Shown here one piece after another: positions 16,169 to 30,178 of a stretch of DNA of 64,000 nt (position 1 is its first letter; every line of letters starts with the position of its first letter). The stretch is from Hormiphora californensis. Lineage: Eukaryota > Ctenophora > Tentaculata > Cydippida > Pleurobrachiidae. The stretch spans positions 2,703,409-2,767,408 of the forward strand of contig CM035351.1 of the NCBI GenBank assembly GCA_020137815.1, in the 5' to 3' direction. The translations under genes were made by a program, and so were the position numbers. Under the pieces are notes generated by a model. The model had not been told where the DNA came from. It saw only the letters and a list, made by a program, of their open reading frames with translations, and did not search any database.

Positions 16169-17674
16169 TCTAGGTAAAGTTACTCAGTGTTTAACATGGT
16201 CGTATCAAATTCAAATCTGTCAGAGCATTGGCCTGACAGTATCAAATGTTTTGAAAATTGAAAAGCCATCACTTTCTAGTGGCAAACTTTGAGTCGCCTG
16301 ACACTGTGTTCGTGCTCTCGCATAAAAATTAAAAGTAAAATTAAAAGAAAGTATGAACAATTCAAGGCAAACTAAAGCTACATGGTCCCCGGAGAGGGTA
16401 CTCTTAAGAGCTCTTCTCGCCCAGTGCTATAACCAAGGATTGAGAAGTTCCATATGGGTGCAAGCACTCTAAAAAGAAGAAGAAGAAAGGGAAACATGTG
16501 TGTCACACGAAGAGGAAAAAGTGCCAAATATCAAAATAAGACTATATGTTCCAATATATGCCACAGCTGTCAAAACAAGCGCCCTTTCGACATACCACAT
16601 GCGATTGAGAAGGTTTAAGCGTTTAACTCCAAACCCAAAGTGTTTAACGTGTCAGGATAGTAGGGATCAAGTTTTGGATAGGGGAGAGAGTGAAAGATTC
16701 CGTTATAATTATTCGCCAAGTCTTCGTGGACGCTGGGTTTGACCAATCACAGGCTCACAGAGTTAATTTTGAGAGGGTACTACTCGTACTGGCCAATCCC
16801 TCGACTCCTTAGATGTTTATATTGACAACCAAAAACAGCTAACAGTGCTGCTTGTAGTCGTATTACCGTAAGGGAAATACAGTAATGAGACGTGCACGTT
16901 GCATAACGCACGGCAAAAAGTGCATGTGTTCAGGACGTATACTAGCGCTCTGATTGCTCACGGTTGCGCGTCGTCTTACTGTATCTCCGTTTTCCATTAC
17001 CGTTTTCCCACTACAAGCGACTGTGTAAAAATGAAGTCGGGCACCGACCTACCAGACCGCGTCGTAGGCAATGCTTTATGTGGGCGGCCAACATGACGGT
17101 TCGTCACGCTCAGAAAGTTTAAAAGATAAAAATATAGGCTGGTACCTTCAAATATAGTCAAAATCTCGTTCTACGCAAAATATCTTTTTACTCGATCTGA
17201 TGAAGTTTAGTTTGACAAGAACACTAATCAGTTCTTCAGCTGATACTAAATGCTTATTAAGAGGGTCTCTTCTCTCCCCAACTATCACTTCGTAGAGGGA
17301 TATAGTGCTCTCCTATCCCCCTCCAACTTAGTTGAGGGATGTAATGCTCGCATTCTAATAAAACTGCCAAAATAGTTCACCTTCTCTCTCTCACTCTCTA
17401 TCTATCTCTCTATCTACCTATATATTCCATCGTTCTCGTATTACTTCATGCTTCGCTGCAAAGATTGCAATCTTCGGTTCTAGACGGGTACGATCAATAA
17501 TGGGAAGATAAAACTAATTTAAAAGGAATTTTTTATTTATAGGTTCTTTGCGAGCCTTGACAGGTCCATGGTTACTGCTTATATTCTAGTCAACCCTATT
17601 GCGCTATATTTAACGGGTATTAGGCAGAAGCGGGTCTACCCGGTCTTCCGCGATAGATGATAGAATGACAAGGA
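16169..17674. other. Intergenic region between GPCR and WD40 gene
   Basis: No convincing coding exon. Holds a second GTCAGAGCATTGGCCTGAC motif (16217-16236), a short CT-rich stretch near 17380-17420 and probably the 5' ends or promoters of the two divergently transcribed flanking genes. The short open frames here have no recognisable content. Confidence 0.5.
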
Positions 17675-19099
17675 ATGCCTCCGTTTAGATTTTGGAAAGC
17701 GAGGAAGTCGTTTACCCGCGACTCAAATATTACCGCTCGACTAATGGAACCTGTCAAAAACCACACCTATAATACCAATAGTACGTGTTTCTATGTTTCT
17801 ATGTCTCTAACAACATCACCTCACTCACTTAGCATGTCCTATAACGACAGCGGTTATGGTAGTTCCTTCAACGCCAGCAGTGCCGCAGCAGGTCATCACC
17901 ATGATGGAGGAGGGACGTCGAAGGATCGAGAAATCCAAAAACTCTCTCTTGAGTTCCTTCTCGAATGCCGCCGCCAGAAACTCCTTCGGTTAGAGAAACT
18001 GAAGGCGGAGGTGTCCCGGCTAGAGGTGGACCTAGCGGGGAGGAGTGTCAATACCGAGCGCAGCTGTGCTAGTAGTGGTGCAATGGCGCCCATAATGACT
18101 CATTTGACAGACCTGGAAAGTCATTATGAGAGAGATGCCACCAGCATAGGAGCGGTAATTAAGGATAGCTTCCTATACCATGACATTGAGCTTTCACGAG
18201 TTACTTCCACTTCATCTTCACATGTGTACGGGTTGAGTTTAGACCGGGGTGCACTCGCCGTGGCGTCCTCCCTCCCGACAGTAAATATCTTTATGAAGGA
18301 GCACTGTGTTGCTAAGATACCGGTGGAGGTATCAGCTTGGAGTTGCCAGCTGACCGGTGATCAGCTGTGTATCGGAGAATTCCCAGGATCCGTTGCCCTA
18401 TGGGATGTCAGACGAGAGGAAAAGATTGCTTCCTTCGAGGGTCACACTTCTGCTCGACATATGACCGTCATGTTTTCTCAGGTCGGTGGGTCCGTGGTCT
18501 CGGCGGCGTTTGATGGGAAGATTTATAAGTGGGAGTCCGGGGAAAGGGCACCAATTAGTTCAATCACTGCATGTGATAGGATCCTGAAGGGTGTACTGCT
18601 TAGTTCCGACTTGGTAGCTGTATCGTGTATCGACAAAGCGGTGTACATTTATGATTTCCGGAGGCCAGATCGTCCCACCATCAAACTAGTTGGTCACTCT
18701 CAGGCTCCTTCTGGACTGTGTCAGTTGGATGGGAGGCTGGTAAGTGGGTCAGTGGACGGGACCATTAGACAGTGGGATCTGGCAAGTGCGGGACAGTGCG
18801 TCCGGGTTCACCGGGGACACACTCACACTGACAAATTCATTGGTTTGGAATCCCACGGGCCGGTGTTGCTATGTGGGGACGATGGTCTAGAGGCACCTGC
18901 CCGTGTTCACATGTACAGTAAACACCTCACCGCTCCCATAGCAACCGTTGCTACGGAACAGGATGAGGATCACCATGCCGGGGGACGGGCTGCTGGTACA
19001 AACTACATCACATGCATCACTAAGGACAATTCAGGACAAGATGAGGAGCTAAGAGCAGCTGATACTCATGGAAATATCTATCATATTTCACTAAAATAG
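17675..19099 (+). CDS. COP1-like WD40 protein lacking a RING finger
   Basis: Single-exon frame of 474 residues. A Ser/His/Gly-rich N-terminus is followed by a predicted coiled coil at about residues 83-122 (REIQKLSLEFLLECRR...) and a C-terminal WD40 propeller from about residue 175. The propeller resembles COP1 (RFWD2): GSVALWDVRR, AVYIYDFRRPDRPTIKLVGH, LVSGSVDGTIRQWDL and especially DKFIGLESHGPVLLCGDD followed by VHMYSKHL, which corresponds to the COP1 segment ending in KNFVGL..ACG and Y.K.L. COP1 is a RING-coiled coil-WD40 E3 ubiquitin ligase substrate receptor. Here no C3HC4 RING is present in the frame. The layout resembles plant SPA proteins without their kinase domain. The start is uncertain; MEPVKN and MSYNDS are in-frame alternatives, and an upstream RING exon cannot be excluded. 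Confidence 0.8.
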   Translation: MPPFRFWKARKSFTRDSNITARLMEPVKNHTYNTNSTCFYVSMSLTTSPHSLSMSYNDSGYGSSFNASSAAAGHHHDGGGTSKDREIQKLSLEFLLECRRQKLLRLEKLKAEVSRLEVDLAGRSVNTERSCASSGAMAPIMTHLTDLESHYERDATSIGAVIKDSFLYHDIELSRVTSTSSSHVYGLSLDRGALAVASSLPTVNIFMKEHCVAKIPVEVSAWSCQLTGDQLCIGEFPGSVALWDVRREEKIASFEGHTSARHMTVMFSQVGGSVVSAAFDGKIYKWESGERAPISSITACDRILKGVLLSSDLVAVSCIDKAVYIYDFRRPDRPTIKLVGHSQAPSGLCQLDGRLVSGSVDGTIRQWDLASAGQCVRVHRGHTHTDKFIGLESHGPVLLCGDDGLEAPARVHMYSKHLTAPIATVATEQDEDHHAGGRAAGTNYITCITKDNSGQDEELRAADTHGNIYHISLK

Positions 19100-21581
<2,482 letters not shown>

Positions 21582-22306
21582 GTTGGTTTGGTTTGAAATA
21601 TAAATTAGGACTCATCGAACAAGCAAAGTATCACACACAAATAAAACATATAGTGTTCGATAGTCCAGCCCCATGCGAGGGACACACAACACACAGAAAA
21701 GTAAACACGCAAACAATATTAGTGTCCCACAGGCTTGTAGGGCGGGTGGTGTTCCGATATAGCAGGAGGAGGTTCCCTAGGAATGAAGTGGAGGATTGGA
21801 AGGGAAATCTGAAATTGCTGAAAATATATCTAGAAGAGGATATGTTACGGGTTAGGTGTTACGTGTTACGTGTTAGGTGTTACGGTTAGGTGTTACGTTA
21901 TAAACTATAATAAAATCATGGTAAAGAGATAACAGAAAGCAATGTTAACCATATAGAAAACGAAGGTAGACAGATAGGAAGAACCAACGAAAATTGGATG
22001 AAACATTTTGTATGGAAAATGGACTTACGAACCATACACTCAGCCTCAAAATGGACTTACAAACCATACACTCAGCCTCAAAAGCTAAAAATTGAAAGAA
22101 GACGAGAAATTGTATGGAGAAAACAGTCCAGAAAACTGGAAAGAGACCGTGGTCACTGGAAACAAGTACATGTCACTGGAATTCAAGTATATATGTCTTT
22201 GAAAAGTTAATAATCTTGAGCAAGGTTCATCTTAAATAATTGTCGAGTATGTTTACTCTCGTAAGAGTGATTCCGTAGAATGTTAATCTGTTTCAAGCGG
22301 AAGGTT

Positions 22307-23270
22307 TCATCTTTTAGTGAATGGGTTCTGTAGGGTTGTGTTACAATCATCCCAATGAACGGGATCACCTGAACCTTGTACCTGTAGCAACCTGGTTTTA
22401 ACCTGTGATTTGAAAGTGTGAGTGCTAACAAAGATATTGTCAGGCGAATACAGGTTCCAAATTCTAGGGCCTTCAAAAGTAAAGTTAATATCCAAATATC
22501 TGTGAATGCCCCTTGGAATAATTGCCAAATTAGGTTTACGACTAGAGAAAACAATAGAATTGTCATCATTGAGTTTTGATTGATGTACTTTGGACAGTAC
22601 AGCCATGTGATAAAGATGATGAACTGTGAGAATATCAAGATTGTTGAAAGTTAACTTCGTTCCCGGTTTACCAAAGGAACCAGGTACTTTTGTTAAAGAG
22701 AACAAACATCTCAAAGCGTTTTTTTGTGCTCTGAAAATAGGTAATAGTTTATTCATGCAACCCCCACTTCCCCAAACACTAATACTGTAATTGATATGGG
22801 ATTGAAACAAGGCGTAATAAACCGGAATCTTAAGTTGTTTAGGTAAAGATTTGCGTAACCTGTAAATAGAGCCAAGATTACGGTGTAGTTTGGTGGAAAC
22901 TGATCTGATGTGGGCTTCCCATGTTAGGGAGTCCGAGATTTCAATACCCAAAAACTTAAACTGTTTCACCTGTTCAATGATGGTACCATCATAGCAACAC
23001 GTGAACTGAGAAGGGAAGTTAGTTGATTGGGGAGACGAGAAGTGCATAAACTTAGTGCATAAACTTAGTTCTACCAATAAACTTGCAACAGTAACCACAT
23101 TTCTCCGAAACGGGCGCCTGTGTATCACACAAGGCACTGAAAAATGGAAATATTGAGGCACTGCAGCTAGGGCAGAACCAATCGTGTTGCTTGTTGATTA
23201 CTGAGCATAGGTCAATTGAGAAGTTAAGACATTTGCCATGCTTAACCTTGTAACACATATAACAATACAC
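22307..23270 (-). mobile_element. LINE remnant: PHD-like finger joined to RT C-terminus
   Basis: Reading leftward, 23270-23052 encodes a PHD-like zinc finger (CYMCYKVKHGKCLNF, then WFCPSC), as found at the start of some CR1-type LINE proteins. From about 23095 to 22307 a different frame encodes a reverse-transcriptase C-terminus: KFLGIEISDSLTWEAHI, LPKQLKIPVYYALFQSHINY, WGSGG, NALRCLF, and a terminal LDINFTFEGPRIWNL block. The RT catalytic core that should lie between them is missing. A direct repeat of AAGTTTATGCACT at the joint (about 23043-23070) marks the internal deletion. Downstream sequence to about 22205 may be its 3' UTR. Confidence 0.8.
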
Positions 23271-23346
23271 AGAGTGTTGGTGAGAAAATATATTTTTCCC
23301 ACAATCTCCACAATCACTCCTGAGGGAGGATGTAATACTAATATAA

Positions 23347-23348
<2 letters not shown>

Positions 23349-23409
<61 letters not shown>

Positions 23410-23443
23410 GAGAGAGATAGAGAGAGAGCGAGATAGAGAGAGA

Positions 23444-23510
<67 letters not shown>
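23349..23510. repeat. (GA)n microsatellite, interrupted
   Basis: About 160 bp of GA with a few GTGA, GATA, GCGA and GACA interruptions, close to the 5' side of the LINE remnant. Confidence 0.97.
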
Positions 23511-23512
<2 letters not shown>

Positions 23513-24752
23513 GTTAACAATACATCAATAACATGCAATCAATTTATTGTTACTGTGCTGCACACGTGGTAATGTTACTGCAGCAGTTCAAATACGTCAC
23601 TCATATCTGCCAAGGAACGCTTCAATCTAAATGCACTTCTGTACTAATGTATGTACTAAAAGCAACTACTTAGGAAGATATATGACCTCCAAGCCGCCTA
23701 ATGGAAATCATATACCGTGATTTTACTGGATCAATTGTAGATCCCAAGTAACCGGCACTCCACTGCAGCCGCGGGAAGAGAGGATGGCATCACCAAGCCA
23801 GTGACGGTGTATATTTGAATCGTTGATAGCAAGGATAAGTTGAAAATAAAATAGCCCAGCTGTTTGCGTTAAATTGTCAAGAGTTAAGATTTCCCGGGCT
23901 AGTCTGATCGAGGATCGGTAAATAGAGCTGTCTGATAGCTGTCTGATGGTCTAGAGCGTGCTCTGTGAAGGTTCAGCTTAGATCCAGTCTCTCCGTATTG
24001 TGATGTGTGCAATATAATATGTCAAGTAGAAAGGTTGAGATTTCAAACTGCAAACAACGAACAAAGTAACATCACACTACTCAGTATAATGAACTATTGT
24101 ATACAGCTACAGACATGAATATAGCAATATACTATTGGAAGCCAATATCCAATGCCAATCATATGTAGTAGGTTCTCGCCATACAAACACATTATGCCAC
24201 TCATATAAACAATCAACCAATCTTATGCCACATATATAAATCACAAGAGTGATGGTATAATATGTTGTCCACCAAGTCATGCAATTACTTGAACCGAAGG
24301 AAATGTAATTATACTGACTGGAGTCTCGAGACTGGCTTGACTTCCCGACATAGATTTCACGCCCAATGTTCTGGACGAAACAAGTTCAGTATGGCACTTT
24401 AAAACAAAATATTAAACCATTTGGAGAAGTTGCCTTCTGGCCCCACCCCTTTATCCTTCGAGATCACAATGAAGAAGAGAATAAATCTAACATGAGTTGT
24501 GTGAATAGAGCTCATACAGTAAATATGATTGACTGTATATATACAGCTGGTGGTAATATATGCCGGTTTATCTCTAGCGTGTGATGGCCCAAAGTGTACT
24601 TGATCCACTCTAATATTCGTTGATTTGATTCTCAGCGAGGAAAGTTACTGATATAGACAATGAGAGAATGAAAGAGATAGAGATAAGGATAGGGAGAGCC
24701 GAGAGGGAGAGAGAGAGTGGGAGGGAGAGTCCCCGCCTCACACCAATTATTG

Positions 24753-24843
24753 TTTACCTGTTAACACATCTCGGCCATTAATCATTGTGACTACTATTAT
24801 AGTAGTCACAATGATTAATGGCCGAGATGTGTTAACAGGTAAA
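24753..24843. repeat. Perfect 91-bp palindrome
   Basis: Two 45-base arms, TTTACCTGTTAACACATCTC... and its exact inverse, around a single central T at 24798. No mismatch is seen. It could be a MITE consisting only of terminal inverted repeats or a recent inverted duplication. Confidence 0.95.
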
Positions 24844-25842
24844 TTACCTGTTATTACCATGAAGTTAATTTAAATCCAAGATGATTTCAACCATCTGTCT
24901 ATAAAAACCAAGTGAAATTTATTGCAAAGTTCGCGCCGAATACTTTTTTTTTCAATTTGAGTTTCTTGTGAGTTTCCCAATTCTCATACTGTTTGTACTT
25001 TTTTCAGTTTTTATACTCTTCATCTTATTTTTTTCTTATCAGTTGACCATTTTCATTGTATTGAAAATAAAGGATTAAAATCCAAAGATTCACTCCAGTT
25101 CGTGACAGAAAGAACGCCGGTCATGACTGTTATGAGATGCATGTACACGTGTTGAATGACGTAAGGTATGCACGTGCCATTATGTCTTAATGCACGTGCT
25201 GATCTTATAGACCTGCACATTTGGTTGCTTTGCCTCCTCGATATTTTCCTTTTTTATGCTGCTTCCCACTATAAGGCTCAATAATTTTACCTTTTCTAAT
25301 CACAACCTCGTATTATCATTTTTATGTTGCTGGGAATTTATTCTATACATTTGTACACGTGATAATCTGTTGGCACGTGAGGACGCGAGAGGACGTTAAT
25401 AAACATCCAACAGAAAGGTATCTTTGCCTTTATTGGTAAAATGAGATGTGAACCTCTATGTGAGACATGAGGCTGAATAGATTGATACAATACAATTGCT
25501 TTTTGATTGATGAACAAATGAGAAACCCCCTCTAATAAAGAAATGAGTGAGTTTTCTTAGAAACAAGTGGGATTGTGAAGCAATCAATAGTGAGACTTTG
25601 GGATACAATCTTGTATATGGAAAAGCATTTTCGATTAATGAAAACTTGGCCACGTTTCGGAATCGATTAATAACTTTTCTTACAGAGCGACTTACAAAAA
25701 GTACGAGGTTACTTTTCCTCTCATTTTACTAATGTGTCCTAAGATGTTCCTCTATGCGCTAGCAGATCCTATATAATATTCTCTTTTCGACGCAGACTGA
25801 AATTGCAGGTACCACGCCGGGCGTGGCACGCCCACCCTTCTG

Positions 25843-25898
25843 CAGCGTACTGAGAGCACATTAGTGAAATTTTTCATTAATGTGCCCTCAGTACGCTG
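25843..25898. repeat. Foldback, 27-bp arms
   Basis: CAGCGTACTGAGAGCACATT... against its inverse with two mismatches and a 2-bp spacer. A shorter outer pair AAATTGCA / TGCAATTT flanks it (about 25800 and 25911), suggesting a larger, decayed foldback element. Confidence 0.85.
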
Positions 25899-26871
25899 AA
25901 AAATTTTTTGTGCAATTTCCCATTCCTAACGATACGACGAACACGGCTTTTGGTTGGTGAGTTCTTCCATTTAAAAACTACTTATAGAGAAGCAATTGAG
26001 CCCTCAGCGCTTCAAGTCCTTGCGCTATATTGGTGTGTCAATATGGCGTGTCTAGCAGAGCACAATGTGTGACATGCGTGGTGGTGGTGGTGGTACAGAT
26101 AGGTTATAGCGTGCCAAACTCTGCCCGTTAGGGCAGAACGACATTGCAACCTCGTCATAGCGTCTGTCATCGTGTTGTGGTCAGTTGATATCATTGCATT
26201 CATGTTGTCAGTCAGTCATTGTACTTGCAAGACACTTACGCAGCCCCCACGGTTAAAGGTCGGTTGCACTCTTCGCATCTCCGCCCCGTGAGGACATTGC
26301 AGTTATCTTGCGAATAAGCAAAAAGACAAATTAGGGGGCACATTTTCAAGCTTGGGTGGCTGTGCAGGTAGGCCTGTTTGTTTGTTTGTTACGACGACGG
26401 TCCGTCGAGTGGACACTTCTCAAGCTTGGGTCTGGGGTAGTCTGTCTATAGTAGCTCTAATTAAATTATTGATTGGTAAGGTTTACTCCGGAATCATTAT
26501 CACAATAGATGAACAGACAATACAGACAGATGAACTTACAGCTTTTTGATGTATGATTATTGATTGGTACCGTGATGTTGTTGGTGATCAGATGAGAGGT
26601 GTACCATTTCCACTTCCAGTAGAGATCAAGATGAACAAAAACGATCAAATACAAATAAGAGGTGGGACAGATTGTAGCGTCCCTAGAATGTGTACGATGT
26701 TCTATAGGACAAGTCGGGTGGGACAGATAAGAACAATTGAGAGTTGTTACACGCGATAAGCGACTTAGTGCACCAAAACACAAGGATTGTCCCTGTACTG
26801 GCGTGTTTCACAAAGTCCTCTACTTAGGCGGTGGGGTGGGGCGGAGGGGGTGGGTGGAGGGTAGTTCAACA

Positions 26872-28027
26872 CAGAAAAGACGACCAGACAGTGTACCATA
26901 CCCGGAGCAAGGCTGTGTACAACCAATCCCGTTCTAGAAGAGACAAGACCATGTACAACACACGAACAAAGAAGTGGACAAACTGTCCGACCTAGACAAG
27001 TGTCTAGACAGTATACAATACACGAAACACGAAAGTAAAACCTATCCCGGTGAAACAAGGCAGAGAACTGACGACGAAACATACACCAAACTGCAAAATA
27101 GTGATCGAACAGATTCCAGGACACGCATCTCATGGGAAGAGTTTCTTCCGCCGCAAAGTTATACAAGCTAGAGAATGAGTAGGAGGAAGCGTGCGCGGCT
27201 CAGACTCTGAGTCTGAGCGGCAGTGAACTTTGAAATAACTCGCCACTGAAAGGGGGTGTTGCTATGTAGACGGAAGTGTTCTGATTTAGCAATTTATGGG
27301 GAGAATGAAGAGATTGCGGGAGTAAGTTCAGAAAAGACGACCAGACAGTGTACCATACCCGGAGCAAGGCTGTGTACAACCAATCCCGTTCTAGAAGAGA
27401 CAAGACCATGTACAACACACGGAACAAAGAAGTGTACAACCTGTCCGACCCAGACAGTGTCTAGACAGTATACAATACACGAAACACAGAAATGTACAAC
27501 CTATCCCGGTGAAACAAGGCAGAGAACTGACGACGAAACATACACCAAACTGCAAAATAGTGATCTGAACAGATTCCAGGACACTGCATCTCATGGGAAG
27601 AGTTCTCTCCGCCGCAAAGTTATACAAGCTAGAGAATGAGTAGGAGGAAGCGTGCGCGGCTCAAACTCTGAGTCTGAGCGGCAGTGAACTTTGAAATAAC
27701 TCGCCACTGAAAGGGGGTGTTGCTATGTAGACGGAAGTGTTCTGATTTAGCAATTTATGGGGAGAATGAAGAGATTGCGGGAGTAAGTTCAGAAAAGACG
27801 ACCAGACAGTGTACCATACCCGGAGCAAGGCTGTGTACAACCAATCCCGTTCTAGAAGAGACAAGACCATGTACAACACACGGAACAAAGAAGTGTACAA
27901 CCTGTCCCGACCTAGACAAGTGTCTAGACAGTATACAATACACGAAACACAGAAATGTACAACCTATCCCGGTGAAACAAGGCAGAGAACTGACGACGAA
28001 ACATACACCAAACTGCAAAATAGTGAT
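26872..28027. repeat. 461-bp tandem array with internal sub-repeats
   Basis: Two and a half copies of a 461-bp unit (starts about 26872, 27329 and 27790; the third is cut at 28027 and the first differs near its right end). Within each unit are three sub-repeats of about 50-60 bp whose plus-strand reading gives the recurring pattern CTTxP, as in RLCTTNP, KKCTTCP and QKCTTYP. The frame is open across one unit (27256-27639) but has no start, splice sites or domain that I recognise. Confidence 0.92.
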
Positions 28028-30085
28028 CTCTCTCTCTGTTGGTAGCGAGTGATGATGTTGGTTTGTTACCATCATCGTTTGGTGAGGAAACGCCATTTGG
28101 GAATCTCCTACGCTTCTCTTGGACTTTTGAAGAAGCGTAGGTAGTAGCGAGGCACTGGTTAGTGTAGTTTCTCCTGTTGGGCTATGGAAACACCCCTTGA
28201 GTTTATCTCGACTCGGCGTGGGAATTTTGCCGAGAGTCGGTGGGAGCTAGGCTCCCGGTTTGAGTAGTCCTGAGGACTACTGTTAGGCCAGTTGAGATTT
28301 TGACCGCCTCAGCCTGGACTTTCTGCGATGGGCGGTTTGTAGCTGCGCTACGGTATGGACGGTATGTAACCAGACTACTTTGGCCCAATGCACTACTTGG
28401 GGGCTGGTGACATGCCCGGCCGAGGGTATCTCTAGTAGAGAGAGATGAGTCATGAGCGGATTAGAGAAAGGAAGAGAGAAAACACACCATCCAAGGAGGG
28501 CAGCTGTTGCCTTGGAGTGGTATGTGAGATGCTCCAGGCAGTTTCCTGAGCTTCATGGTTTACCCCGGGGTATGCCGGGTCACCCTTGAAGATTCCCTGC
28601 CTGGTTTGTAGGACACTATTGCTATCTAGAATGATAGACATTAGCCGCGGCCTGCATCTCAAATGCGTGGGAAGGAATCTCACCCTCCAGGCAAAACACG
28701 TATAACTGCGTTTCTGGCGGCACTTTTGGGGGGAAGGGGAATGTCAACCTTTGCGCTTGCCAGCGCAGTGATTCCCCAGCTGTCAGGATCTATATCAGTT
28801 TTCTGCAGGAAAGTCCAAACCTCCTACTTCTAATAAAGTTGTGTTGGAAGAATGGAAGCCAATTTGTTTCATACTGTGTGGTTATCGTGGTCGGCCATTA
28901 CTAGTTATAGATGAAAATCTGATAGTAGGAAATAGCTTTATAACATAGCCAAAAAAACCACTGTTTCTATTTTCACGTGTATGTACACGTGGGCCGGGGT
29001 CCGTGTGTAGACTGGGTGTTCACAACTGTGACGTCACGTGATTTCCTGGTAATTACCGGCACTCAAATGTTGGACTTCGTTTAGCCGCGCTGCGTGGGGC
29101 TAGTGTAGGGTGACTGCGTCACCAAATGTTGGACGTGACTTCCTAGCCTGAAGGAGTACGACACTTCTTCTCACGAAGAAGTCTAATTGGTTTCTACTTT
29201 TAAGACCACCTGGACCACAGCTATGAAGCGAGCAAAGGGAGATAGAGCTCGTTAGATAAGAAAGTCTGGGAAAACGGATCTCAATATGCCATAGATCATC
29301 AGAGGAGGAGAGATAGGGACTGGAAGCTCGCGGTTTTTATATAAAATAGCGGTTTGTTATCGCCGTCTACTGTCGACCGTAGAGTCTAAGTTCGAGAGGG
29401 AGAGTCTTACTGGTATGAATGGGAAGCATCTACTATCATATTGGAGAGGATATTGGAGAGGATGATGGATCTAGTGAACAATTAGTGAAGTCTACTATCG
29501 TTTCCTTGTTCTTCGTGATCTTCTTTATCTTGATTCCTCTAGCTGTCGTTTCATTGAGGGAAATTGAGGAAGATATCATTCTACTTACTTAGGCGCATCT
29601 GGTTTGATATACATTTCAATGTTGGGAAGTTTTGAATTGGGAAGTTTTGAGTTGAGTTGTGTCACATTAATGTGAAATAAATAATGAAATTTGTTAGCGG
29701 TTTTGAAAAAATAGAATAAGAGTTCATGAATCGTGGTACGGTAGCAGGAAAAGGTGTAAGTGGGCCACCTTTCCCGCCGACTAATTTCCATTAGTTTTTA
29801 GCTTAATAGAATAGACAACAACAGTTACGGGGGCTTGATGGGGTGACCAAGTTAAGAATTAGAATTTAGATCAATCAACTCTGTACTCCGGCACCCCGTG
29901 AATGTAGTACATTCGGAATTTTTTCATACTCACTAGCAACTATATAACACATAAATCAGCTGAACATATATTTATATTCTCTCACACGACGCTACTTCTT
30001 AGCTTTCTGCTTTAGTGTGTTTCCATTCCTCTGCCCCTTACAGCTTACTGCTGCTCCTGTCTCGTATCTATAGCGACGGCCGGAG
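28028..30085. other. Gene-free, hairpin-rich then AT-rich region
   Basis: 28050-28800 is GC-richer and full of short inverted repeats (for example TCCTACGCTTCT / AGAAGCGTAGG and GTAGTCCTGAGGACTAC), which suggests an unrecognised non-autonomous repeat. 28800-30085 has no supported feature. Confidence 0.45.
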
Positions 30086-30108
30086 CTGTGATCCCTTGAA
30101 ACCACTGG

Positions 30109-30178
30109 TAAACAACCAATCAGAACTCGTTATTTAGGTCACGTGACTGGTTATCAGCCAATCAGGGACCAGTATTTC
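30109..30178. mobile_element. hAT-like MITE fragment inside GPCR 3' end
   Basis: Matches the interior of the 13118 element (TAAACAACCAATCAGAACTC to ACCAGTATTTC) but lacks its CAGGAACC termini. It is flanked by a 23-bp direct repeat, CTGTGATCCCTTGAAACCAC plus TGG, at 30086-30108 and 30179-30201, far longer than the usual 8-bp duplication. Confidence 0.85.

Larger units (their letters stand above)
23511..26871. other. Gene-free stretch with palindromes
   Basis: No gene recognised. The only structures are the perfect palindrome at 24753-24843, the foldback at 25843-25898 and a GA-rich patch at 24660-24730. Local AT content is high. Confidence 0.5.

Noticed and set aside
16500-17096. Short frames upstream of the WD40 gene as exons with a RING finger
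   Set aside because: None has the C3HC4 spacing or coherent splice phases.
26872-28027. CRISPR-like array
   Set aside because: The units are contiguous 461-bp tandem repeats without unique spacers, in an animal genome.
28050-28800. tRNA or structured RNA gene
   Set aside because: Several short stems are visible but no cloverleaf, A/B box pair or other diagnostic feature could be confirmed by eye.
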